Assembly (NCBI GenBank): GCA_007117565.1
Contig: SKGG01000015.1
Span: 1 to 10,602, forward strand
DNA: 10,602 bases
Reading direction: 5' to 3'
Source of the DNA: Candidatus Izemoplasma sp.
Lineage (GTDB): Bacteria > Bacillota_I > Bacilli_A > Izemoplasmatales > Izemoplasmataceae
The stretch's first letter is position 1. The number at the start of each line of letters is the position of its first letter. The notes under the pieces are model-generated. The model had not been told where the DNA came from and made no database searches. It was given only the letters and a program-made list of their open reading frames with translations. Position numbers and translations under genes: made by a program. Below are positions 1 through 7,169 of the stretch, one piece after another.

Positions 1-60
1 GCTGCGAACGCTCTTGTCGAACAACTGATGGCTGCGGCCACGATCGAACGTTTACGGTAA
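1..60 (+). CDS. C-terminal fragment of an unidentified protein (partial at the left edge)
   Basis: Reading from base 1 gives 19 sense codons and a TAA stop at 58-60. The peptide is AANALVEQLMAAATIERLR, an alanine-rich amphipathic stretch that would suit a terminal helix. The frame is judged real mainly because a strong terminator hairpin starts four bases after the stop and nothing else in this strip needs one. The fragment is too short to assign a family, and I do not recognise it. It converges on the glycosyltransferase gene to its right, so it belongs to a separate transcription unit. Confidence 0.5.
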   Translation, partial: AANALVEQLMAAATIERLR

Positions 61-63
61 ATC

Positions 64-97
64 AAAAGCATCTCACATTTGAGATGCTTTTTTATTT
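64..97 (+). terminator. Rho-independent terminator, probably bidirectional
   Basis: A perfect 12-bp stem (AAAAGCATCTCA at 64-75 pairing with 80-91) closes a CATT loop. On the plus strand it runs into six T residues (88-93) and then ATTT, a good intrinsic terminator for the gene ending at 60. Read on the minus strand the stem is followed by GATTT after its terminal Ts, so it can also end the glycosyltransferase operon. The stop codon of that operon (92-94) lies inside the T-tail of the plus-strand terminator, showing how tightly the convergent genes are packed. Confidence 0.85.
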
Positions 98-2944
98 GAA
101 GCCTTTGCGACGCTGTTCGCCCCATTCATGCGTTTCTTTAAGCGCACTGAAGTAGCCACGGACACGGTACAAACTCATCCACTGACGATACCCAAAGTTT
201 TCAATGATCGCATAAAACACCAACCGCCAAGTGTCTCTTTTATTAAAATGAATCTGATCTTTTTCTAACATCAAGACCGACGTCAAGGAGACCACCATCC
301 CAAGTCCAATCGTGGCGATGAAGAACGCGAGAAAGAACTCGATGGGTAAAATGCCAAGTGCAAACCCTAAGATTAAAAAGACATAGCCTTGAATTTCTAA
401 AAGAGGACCAAACATTTCAAACAATAAAAAGTAAGGAAACGCAAACAACCCAACGCCGCGGTACTTGATTTTAAGCATCATGTCTTTATGATAGGTCAAA
501 ATGTCAATCAAACCACGGTGCCAACGATTGCGTTGTTTTAGCAACGTTGACCAGGTATCGGGCACTTGGGTGTGACAGCCGGCTTGATACAGATACATCA
601 CGCGATGATGACGTTTCTCTTGATACGCATTCTTACGCATCCTCACGACCACTTCCATGTCTTCGCCCACGGTATCTTTTTTGAGGATAGAAGCACTGGT
701 CATATAGCCACCAGCATCCACTAATGGCGTTTTTTTAAATAACCCAAACGCACCAGAAATGATCAACAAGCTATTGAGTTTAGACCAGCCTAAACGGCCT
801 GTGGTGAACGCTCGTACATATTCTAAAGTCTGTAATCGCTCAATCGGTAAGCGGCCTAACCCACGGGCTTCAAGCACCCCTTTGACGACCATTGAACCAT
901 TCGATGGATGAATGTGACCGCCCATCGCCAGCGCATCCTCACCATCCAACTGCGCGGAGGTCATTTTAAGTAACGCATCGCTTTCTAAGACGCTGTCCGC
1001 ATCGATGCCACAGACATGATCAAAGGTCGCTAAGTTAATCCCAACATTCAAAGCGTCTGCTTTTCCACCGTTGCGCTTATCTATCACCATGAGATTCGGA
1101 ATTTTTGGCGTTTTATAGACCCCTAAGATGGCCTGTGTGGGTAAAGCTAAGGCACCGCTAAACGCATGTCGTTCAAGATGAAACGCTTGAATCAAGGTAT
1201 TTAGCGTATCGTCGGTAGACCCGTCGTTAATGACAATGACCTCATAACGAGGGTAGGTTAAGTTAAGCAGGGACTGAACACTATCAACAATTGACAAGGC
1301 TTCATTGTAAGCGGGTGCTAAGATACTAATGGCGGGAAGAAGACGATCTTCATAAAGTAAACTTGGAAACTTTAGTTTCCATCGCCTCATTTGGTCATTG
1401 GCGGCTTGATGGGATAGAAAAATTAGCGTTAAGTAAATTAAGTTTACCGTCACATAATACCCTACGATGTAATAGTTATACCTTAAGATGAATATAGGCA
1501 CTAAATCCCATGTCCAAACCGTAACCCCTCTTAAGGCAAGTTCAACGATGAAGACAAATGGTATCAATAATAACGATAATACTCCGAGTCTTCTTAAGTA
1601 ACGGAGTTTTTTTAACTCATTTTTTGGCGTTTCTTTCACAGGTTTTAACACGACTTTACGAGGAATGTTTAAGGCTTTTAAGACACTCTCTTTAGCGTAT
1701 AATGCTAACTCTTCCTCTAACCCATCACACTCTTGTATGACTGCACGAATCAGATTAACACATTCAAACTCATAATGTGGGTTCTTATTATGATTTAAAA
1801 AGCGGATAAAAGGGGTGTATTGTCCTGCTTTTAAGAGTGTAGTTAAGACATCAAAAATCGCTTGCCTCGGCGCATTGAGAGCCTTAAAGACGAGTGTGTC
1901 GAGTTGTGAGGCCATGGCCAAGATAATCAGTTGTTTTTGTTTTGGCGTTAACATGTTTTCTTCTAGCTGAATTAAGGCATCATCTAGCCGTATTTTTTCT
2001 TTTTGAAAGAGGGTTTCAAACGTCTTAATTAACGGTGCTTCTTGAATGTCTTTTTCAACATAGCTTAACAACGTGTCAAACGCATCCACCTTATGAGGGA
2101 TGTTCGCTAAGGCGAAAGAGACGACTTCAGGGTCTTTATGATACAGATAGCTTTGGCGTGTTAATAGGTCATCATTTAAGTAAACCAGCACACGACCCGC
2201 GCGACGTCTAATGATTTTTGCGAGTGCATCGTTGGTGTGTTGAAGTTGGCTATCAAACGCTTGAAACTGCTTCTTGACATACGCTAAAAGCGTGCTTGAA
2301 GGATAACGTTGTGCGTAAGTGATAAAGAATAGAATGATCTGCGGATGCGTATGGTCTTTAAAAACGTCAAACGTTCGATCGATGTCAAATGATTGATTAA
2401 GTAAAAGGGTGGTTAACCGTTGAATCATGGTCGTTGATAGTTTGGGTAAACGGCTTAAAATAGTGCTCATTAAAGAAACGTCTAGACGTTTCTTTAAGGC
2501 ATTGACAATAAAGAAATAGACGATTTCATCCCGCTCAATGAGTAAACGTTCACACAACAAGCGATGGGCTTCTTGCGTGTTGATGTACCCTAAATAAATC
2601 ACCGCTCGTTGGCGTCTAAACACAAAACGTGAAGACGCTTGTCTTTTTAAAAAACGCACCCATTGACGCTGCAAAACATCCGCGTGGAAACGCGCTTGCA
2701 TCGTCTCGTTGATGTGAACATGTTCGACAACATGAATGAACGCTTCAAACACTTCAAGCGGCTTATAGCGGTTAGGCACATCGTTGCCCTGAATATAGCG
2801 CTCAAAAACATAGTTTTGCACCAGTTGAGTACGTCTATGTGCTCTTTGATGACGTTTTTTTTGTCTTAAAACACGTCCCATCAAAATCACAGAAAGCGCT
2901 ATTAAAACCGCAAATGCGACCCAAATATAAGTGAGCGGGATCAT
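92..2944 (-). CDS. HEAT-repeat / processive family-2 glycosyltransferase membrane fusion protein
   Basis: This is a 950-residue putative polysaccharide synthase. One membrane helix (about 5-23), followed by a basic stretch (KKRHQRAHRR), precedes a long helical region (about 45-430). The segment at 110-152 has the spacing of a HEAT repeat, with a weaker one near 268-284. Two or more membrane helices (453-474, 481-511) lead into a cytosolic GT2 domain with PAYNE (544-548), NDGS (573-576), DAD (648-650), GED (760-762) and QRNRW (804-808). These are the full motif set of processive synthases such as BcsA, PgaC and IcaA. Further helices (about 830-893) and an FGYRQ...EWG..R.G tail, as in IcaA/PgaC-like enzymes, end the protein. 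No PilZ domain is visible. The start overlaps the upstream gene as ATGA, implying translational coupling. The sugar donor and product are unknown; an exopolysaccharide made from a UDP-sugar is the likely output. The N-terminal fusion is much longer than in ordinary PgaC-like enzymes of about 400 residues. Confidence 0.9.
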   Translation of the reverse strand: MIPLTYIWVAFAVLIALSVILMGRVLRQKKRHQRAHRRTQLVQNYVFERYIQGNDVPNRYKPLEVFEAFIHVVEHVHINETMQARFHADVLQRQWVRFLKRQASSRFVFRRQRAVIYLGYINTQEAHRLLCERLLIERDEIVYFFIVNALKKRLDVSLMSTILSRLPKLSTTMIQRLTTLLLNQSFDIDRTFDVFKDHTHPQIILFFITYAQRYPSSTLLAYVKKQFQAFDSQLQHTNDALAKIIRRRAGRVLVYLNDDLLTRQSYLYHKDPEVVSFALANIPHKVDAFDTLLSYVEKDIQEAPLIKTFETLFQKEKIRLDDALIQLEENMLTPKQKQLIILAMASQLDTLVFKALNAPRQAIFDVLTTLLKAGQYTPFIRFLNHNKNPHYEFECVNLIRAVIQECDGLEEELALYAKESVLKALNIPRKVVLKPVKETPKNELKKLRYLRRLGVLSLLLIPFVFIVELALRGVTVWTWDLVPIFILRYNYYIVGYYVTVNLIYLTLIFLSHQAANDQMRRWKLKFPSLLYEDRLLPAISILAPAYNEALSIVDSVQSLLNLTYPRYEVIVINDGSTDDTLNTLIQAFHLERHAFSGALALPTQAILGVYKTPKIPNLMVIDKRNGGKADALNVGINLATFDHVCGIDADSVLESDALLKMTSAQLDGEDALAMGGHIHPSNGSMVVKGVLEARGLGRLPIERLQTLEYVRAFTTGRLGWSKLNSLLIISGAFGLFKKTPLVDAGGYMTSASILKKDTVGEDMEVVVRMRKNAYQEKRHHRVMYLYQAGCHTQVPDTWSTLLKQRNRWHRGLIDILTYHKDMMLKIKYRGVGLFAFPYFLLFEMFGPLLEIQGYVFLILGFALGILPIEFFLAFFIATIGLGMVVSLTSVLMLEKDQIHFNKRDTWRLVFYAIIENFGYRQWMSLYRVRGYFSALKETHEWGEQRRKGFK

Positions 2945-4896
2945 CGTTGTACGCCTTTAATTAGACGTTTTAAAAGACCATGAACCTCATCTAAAAAGAC
3001 CGGCTTTTGAAGCACAACATCGACATTTAAATCATAGGCTCGTTTGAGCGTTCGCTCGTTTTTATTGTGCGAGGCAATAATGAAAGGAATGCTTTCTAAA
3101 CGGGCATCTTCATTGAGACGTTGTTTGAGTGAAAACCCATCGAGCTTAGAGAGATTTAGCTCTGAGATGATGGCTTGAACGGGTGTTTTTTGTAAAATGT
3201 CTAACGCTTCTTCGACCCCTCTGCACGCGAGACACTGAAAATCGGTTCGCTCAAAGTAGCGTGTGATGAGCCGGACATTAACGTCGTCTTCGTCGACAAT
3301 TAAAAGGGTGTTTTGAAGGTCTTGTGTGACATCATCGCCTGCCATAATAATCGCACCTTGTCCGACACTTTGCGCTTTCATTAAACGTGTATCTAAGACT
3401 TTTAACCACGTGCTCAAAGGCGCCGGTTCGCTCGCTCTATCACGCAGGGATTCGGTTGCGAGCGTCGCAATGTTGACATCGATGGGTTCTGCGAACAAGA
3501 CACTGTCACGTACCGCATTTCTTAATTGTTCAGCGTGTTCTTTTAACTCAAAGGTTTCAGGCATCATGACGACAAACTGCGTGCCTGTATACTTAAAGAT
3601 AAGCGATTCTGTAGGAAGTGTTTCTTCAATCAAGTAACTGAGTGTTTTTAACACATCGTTCGCACCTTGAATCCCTAAACGTCGATTCAACGTTTGAAAG
3701 CGGTCGACGCTGATGAGCATGATGTGCCAAGGCTCGTGATGATGCTCGCGGATGAACGTTCTAAAGAACGCTTCATTATAACGATTGGTAAGTGGGTCCT
3801 TAGTCAACTTATTTTCAGTGTCTTTGAGTTGTTTATTTAAACTGTCAATCGACGTTTGAAGCAAACGTTTTTCGTCTTCTTTTTTTGCGATGGAGGCTTC
3901 TAAAGTGTGCCACTGTGTTTGATAAATGTTAGGAATAGGGGTGTGATACAGTTTATGCATTTTCTGAACGAACGGCTCTAAGACACTGAGCGCTTCAACG
4001 CCTAACTCTGCTTGAAACCGCAAAAAGACATAATGCCAAAGCTTATGGCCACTCAAGGGGGCTTCAATGACTTCAAACGTATCTTCTTCCACGATCAGAT
4101 TAAGGTTTTTTAAAAACGTTGTAAAACGCTCTACATCCACATGCGTTTGAAGAATGATCAGCGCTTGTTGAATCAGTGCATCATAATTATAATAACGTTT
4201 TTGACTGATGGCTTTTTTGACGATGAAGTGTTGGTCATAAAAAGTGTGTTGCATGAGCGCCACGAGGGATTGCTTAAATTGTTTTTCATCAAAAAGAGGC
4301 CCATGGGAAGGCACGCAAAGCGTAATATCGAGTTTTTTGATTTCCCGTAAGATAGGCTTTAAAAGGTCACTGTTATGAAACAATGTTTCATGCGTGCGTT
4401 TGAGATTGTCTTTATCAAGTTCAGAAGTTGTTTGACTGAACAAAGATTGGCTTAAAAACACTTTCGTTTCAGGAAAGTATAAAAGGTGTGCGCCCTTAGG
4501 CTGTAGCGCTGAGGCTTCAAGCACATGCCAGCGGTGTTTGGTTTTGGCAAAAGGGGCGTCATCTAGTGTGTCTATCGTCAGTGAAGGATTGTTTTCCAAC
4601 AGTTGCGCTTTGAGTGTATCGCTGGTGATGAGCGTCAGTTCCGGTACGGCTTGTTTTAAAGCATTTAGACGCGTCAGTGTCCACGGGGTGAGTTCACTCA
4701 ACCAAAGATAAGACCAACCGCTCACAGAATGGTGTGTTTTTAAGTAATCTAACCAACAAGGAATGACCATCTCATGTGGCGGATTTATTAACACGAATTG
4801 GTCATCTGAAACATAGGTCACCGAGTGAAAGTTTAGCGATTGATAGGGGTACGTTTGGATGATGAATGACTGTTTGGTAACAAACGTTGAGTTCAT
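2941..4896 (-). CDS. Degenerate flavodiiron-like MBL / GGDEF / receiver pseudo-signalling protein
   Basis: This is a 651-residue soluble protein with no membrane segment. Residues 1 to about 215 match the metallo-beta-lactamase fold of flavodiiron/ODP proteins (PETKVF at 142-147, VPSHGP at 195-200). Residues 216-326 are an unassigned helical region and 327-362 a coiled coil. Residues 363 to about 520 are a GGDEF fold, starting at DPLTNRYN and keeping the VDRF aspartate D398. Residues 530-645 are a receiver domain (LLIVDED, K631-P). Key residues are lost in every domain. Most MBL metal ligands are replaced, the GGDEF signature reads TGTQF (437-441), no RxxD inhibitory site precedes it, and the receiver phosphoacceptor position is E579. 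The protein therefore probably binds or scaffolds rather than catalyses. Its gene is first in the operon, has AGGAGGTGA at 4901-4909, and overlaps the glycosyltransferase start by 4 bp, so control of that synthase is the natural inference. The stop is TGA. Confidence 0.85.
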   Translation of the reverse strand: MNSTFVTKQSFIIQTYPYQSLNFHSVTYVSDDQFVLINPPHEMVIPCWLDYLKTHHSVSGWSYLWLSELTPWTLTRLNALKQAVPELTLITSDTLKAQLLENNPSLTIDTLDDAPFAKTKHRWHVLEASALQPKGAHLLYFPETKVFLSQSLFSQTTSELDKDNLKRTHETLFHNSDLLKPILREIKKLDITLCVPSHGPLFDEKQFKQSLVALMQHTFYDQHFIVKKAISQKRYYNYDALIQQALIILQTHVDVERFTTFLKNLNLIVEEDTFEVIEAPLSGHKLWHYVFLRFQAELGVEALSVLEPFVQKMHKLYHTPIPNIYQTQWHTLEASIAKKEDEKRLLQTSIDSLNKQLKDTENKLTKDPLTNRYNEAFFRTFIREHHHEPWHIMLISVDRFQTLNRRLGIQGANDVLKTLSYLIEETLPTESLIFKYTGTQFVVMMPETFELKEHAEQLRNAVRDSVLFAEPIDVNIATLATESLRDRASEPAPLSTWLKVLDTRLMKAQSVGQGAIIMAGDDVTQDLQNTLLIVDEDDVNVRLITRYFERTDFQCLACRGVEEALDILQKTPVQAIISELNLSKLDGFSLKQRLNEDARLESIPFIIASHNKNERTLKRAYDLNVDVVLQKPVFLDEVHGLLKRLIKGVQR

Positions 4897-4900
4897 CGGC

Positions 4901-4909
4901 TCACCTCCT
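4901..4909 (-). promoter_or_regulatory. Strong ribosome binding site of the minus-strand operon
   Basis: Read on the minus strand this is AGGAGGTGA, nearly a full anti-16S match. The AGGAGG core lies 7 bases before the ATG at 4894-4896 and fixes that start for the pseudo-signalling gene. Confidence 0.85.
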
Positions 4910-4917
4910 ATGCATTC

Positions 4918-4947
4918 ATTGTATCAAAAGCCTCGGTAAAGCGATAA
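4918..4947 (-). promoter_or_regulatory. Predicted extended -10 promoter of the minus-strand operon
   Basis: On the minus strand, TGATACAAT combines a TGN extension (4924-4926) with TACAAT (4918-4923), one mismatch from TATAAT. A weak -35 candidate TTATCG (4942-4947) sits 18 bases upstream. Transcription would start near 4911, giving a leader of about 15 bases that is filled by the ribosome binding site, leaving no room for a riboswitch. Confidence 0.6.
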
Positions 4948-4995
4948 TGATTTTTAGATACGTCAAGCACCCCTTTTAAAAAAGTGTTGATTTCA

Positions 4996-5004
4996 TGCTA
5001 TACT
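4996..5004 (+). promoter_or_regulatory. Predicted extended -10 promoter of selO, giving a leaderless mRNA
   Basis: TGCTATACT is an extended -10 element (TGN plus TATACT, one mismatch from consensus). Its last base is 6 bases before the A of the selO ATG at 5011, which is where transcription should begin. No convincing -35 hexamer lies 16-18 bases upstream (the region is T/A-rich), as expected of an extended -10 promoter. No Shine-Dalgarno sequence precedes the ATG. Confidence 0.6.
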
Positions 5005-5010
5005 ACACCC

Positions 5011-6465
5011 ATGAAAACAACCTTTAAACCTTTCGCGGAATCGCTAGGGTTAAACCCTACTTTATCGTATCAGCGCTTACCTAAAATCTTTTATCAAACC
5101 GCAGAGCCACAAGCTTTAGACAACCATGAAACACTTTATGTGCATGATTCACTTATGGCTTCTTTTGACTTGCCTTGGCCAAAACAAGAAGCCGCCATGG
5201 CGTCTTTTTTCGCGGGCCAAATCACCTTCGCCGATTACACACCCATCGCGCAGGCGTATGCGGGTCATCAATATGGCCATTTCACGGTGCTTGGCGATGG
5301 GCGCGCGGTCTTGCTCGCAGAAATCGATCATCAAGGTCAAACCTATGATCTTCATCTAAAAGGCTCCGGACCGACGCCTTTTGCGCGTCGTGGCGACGGG
5401 CAAGCGACACTTTTTGCGATGTTAAAAGAAGCACTCATCTCAGAAGCGCTTCATGGGGTAGGCATCCCCACCACACGAAGCTTGTTGGTGGGCTTAAGCG
5501 GTCTAGAAGTTCCGCGTGAAACCCTTCAACCAGGCGCTTATCAAGTCCGTTTAGCGAAGAGTCATCTACGTATGGGCACCTTTGAGTGGGCCGCTATGCA
5601 TCAAGATAAAAGCCATCTCAAAGCGTTGTTGGCGTATGCGATTAAACGTCATGATGCTGATTTAGAACCAAGCGACGCACTCGGGTTTTTACGCCGTGTG
5701 ATTATACGTCAAGCCAACCTCATCGCTCTTTGGCAAAGCGTCGGGTTTGTCCACGGCGTGATGAACACCGACAACATGGCGATAAGCGGTGAAACCATCG
5801 ATTATGGCCCGTGTGCCTTCTTAGATGCGTACCGACCCAATCAAACGTTTTCTTCGATTGACACGCATGGCCGATATGCCTATAACCAACAACCTTATAT
5901 AGCCTCATGGAATCTCGCACGTTTAGCGGTGAGTTTGTTGCCGCTCATCGACGATGATCAAGAGAAAGCCGTGGCTTTAGCTAAGGAGGCTTTAGAAACC
6001 TTTGGTCCGATCTTTGAAGCGGCGTATGCGAAAAAAATGAGCGCGAAGTTTGGCCTTTTAAACGCCACTCAAGAAGACATTAAACACATCAATGCCTTTT
6101 TTGATTTCATGCATCAACATGAACGCGACTTTACGAGCACGTTTTTAGATTTAACCTTTGACCGTTATGAGGATGTTTTTTATCAAAAACCGGACATAGC
6201 GTCATGGTTGCGTTGGTATCAAAAACGAAAAACACAAGAACCAGACCCACTACGTCTTCAAAAACAACACAATCCAGCTCTAATTCCAAGAAACATCACG
6301 GTTGAGCGTTTGTTAAACACGGTGAGTCTAACCAAAGACATCACATCGTTTAACCAATATTTAGAGCTACTTAAACACCCTTATCAACACACTAAGGCTC
6401 AAAAAGTACACGAAGGGCCACCCAAACATAACCCCACCCGGTTCGTGACCACATGTGGGACGTAG
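5011..6465 (+). CDS. selO: Protein adenylyltransferase SelO (YdiU/UPF0061 family)
   Basis: This is a 484-residue pseudokinase-fold enzyme, close to the roughly 480 residues of bacterial SelO. The family moves AMP from ATP to Ser, Thr or Tyr side chains of proteins and is linked to redox stress responses. Visible hallmarks are YAGHQYGHF (83-91), LGDGRA (94-99), the LKGSG nucleotide-binding lysine K117, RRGDG (126-130), GIPTTR (151-156), HGVMNTDN (248-255) and the metal-binding DYGP (264-267). The C-terminus ends in Cys-Gly-Thr. C482 occupies the place of the selenocysteine in animal SELENOO and the Cys of E. coli SelO. The ATG at 5011 is preferred to a GTG at 4984 because the promoter -10 element lies between them and family homology starts after 5011. 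The downstream methyltransferase follows after 8 bp, so the two are probably cotranscribed. Confidence 0.93.
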   Translation: MKTTFKPFAESLGLNPTLSYQRLPKIFYQTAEPQALDNHETLYVHDSLMASFDLPWPKQEAAMASFFAGQITFADYTPIAQAYAGHQYGHFTVLGDGRAVLLAEIDHQGQTYDLHLKGSGPTPFARRGDGQATLFAMLKEALISEALHGVGIPTTRSLLVGLSGLEVPRETLQPGAYQVRLAKSHLRMGTFEWAAMHQDKSHLKALLAYAIKRHDADLEPSDALGFLRRVIIRQANLIALWQSVGFVHGVMNTDNMAISGETIDYGPCAFLDAYRPNQTFSSIDTHGRYAYNQQPYIASWNLARLAVSLLPLIDDDQEKAVALAKEALETFGPIFEAAYAKKMSAKFGLLNATQEDIKHINAFFDFMHQHERDFTSTFLDLTFDRYEDVFYQKPDIASWLRWYQKRKTQEPDPLRLQKQHNPALIPRNITVERLLNTVSLTKDITSFNQYLELLKHPYQHTKAQKVHEGPPKHNPTRFVTTCGT

Positions 6466-6473
6466 GAGCGCGT

Positions 6474-7169
6474 ATGATTACATCCGTACAAAACGATCAG
6501 GTTAAGACCTGGGCGAAAGTGCAACAAAAAAAATACCGGGATGCCCAGGGCATTTGTTTGGTCGAGGGTGAGCATCTCGTCGACTTAGCGCTTGAACACA
6601 CCGAAGTGGTGGTGATCTTGACGCTAACGCCCACCACAAAATACCCGCAAGCTGTGTCTGTGAGTGAGCACGTGATGAAGAAAATCACCGAACACACGAT
6701 GCCTGTCGCAGCCATCGTCAAGAAACCAGAACGAAAGACTAAAGGTGAACGTGTCGTTTTGTTAGATCGTGTTCAGGACCCTGGCAATGTGGGAACACTC
6801 ATGCGAAGTGCCCTTGCCTTTGGCTTTGATCGTATGGTGCTTTATCAAAGCGCCGATCCGTTTAGTCCAAAAGTTTTAAGAGCCACCCAAGGGGCGATAT
6901 TTGCGTTGCCTATAGAGATTTTAGAAACCCCTTCAGAGTTGAAAACGGCGTACCCCGAACATACCATGATTGCGGCTGTCTTAAATGGCCAAAAACCCCA
7001 CCCCATCGAAGGGCCTTACGTGTTGATGTTAGGCAACGAAGGTCAAGGGTTGAGTGACGCTTTTTTAGCGCACTCTCATCACCCGATGACCATTCAAACG
7101 TCCTCCGTTGAAAGCTTAAACGTGGCCGTCGCCGGGAGCATCTTGATGCATCAATTGACACAAGGATAA
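6474..7169 (+). CDS. SpoU/TrmH-family RNA 2'-O-ribose methyltransferase
   Basis: This is a 231-residue SPOUT-class enzyme that uses S-adenosylmethionine to methylate a ribose 2'-OH in rRNA or tRNA. The N-terminal part (about 1-90), with LVEGEHLV at 29-36, is the small substrate-binding domain of the RlmB/TsnR/YsgA type. The catalytic trefoil-knot motifs are all present: motif 1 RVQDPGNVGTLMRSALAFG (99-117, with N105 and R111), motif 2 MLGNEGQGLSD (185-195, with E189) and motif 3 SSVESLNVAVAGSIL (210-224). The start at 6474 is chosen because AGGAG (6464-6468) lies 5 bases upstream and overlaps the selO stop. An in-frame ATG at 6453 would overlap selO and adds residues outside the family core. 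It resembles B. subtilis YsgA, but the target nucleotide cannot be read from sequence. Confidence 0.9.
   Translation: MITSVQNDQVKTWAKVQQKKYRDAQGICLVEGEHLVDLALEHTEVVVILTLTPTTKYPQAVSVSEHVMKKITEHTMPVAAIVKKPERKTKGERVVLLDRVQDPGNVGTLMRSALAFGFDRMVLYQSADPFSPKVLRATQGAIFALPIEILETPSELKTAYPEHTMIAAVLNGQKPHPIEGPYVLMLGNEGQGLSDAFLAHSHHPMTIQTSSVESLNVAVAGSILMHQLTQG

Noticed and set aside
3326..3637. Open frame of 103 codons on the plus strand
   Set aside because: It is antisense to the GGDEF region, has no recognisable family and no good ribosome binding site. The minus-strand frame carries clear domain motifs.
2941..4896. An active diguanylate cyclase or an active metallohydrolase/oxygen reductase
   Set aside because: The TGTQF signature and the loss of the metal ligands argue against either activity.
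4961..4966. TTGACG on the minus strand as a -35 box for the polysaccharide operon
   Set aside because: The bases 17 further on read CGCTTT, not a -10 element, and the good TACAAT box is much too far away.
4984..5010. Upstream GTG start for selO adding nine residues
   Set aside because: The extended -10 promoter lies inside it, no ribosome binding site precedes it, and the added residues do not look like SelO.
7155..7160. Perfect TTGACA hexamer as the rimP -35 box
   Set aside because: It is 35 bases from the TATCAT element, with no -10 at normal spacing; TTGTCA at 7173 has exact 17-base spacing.
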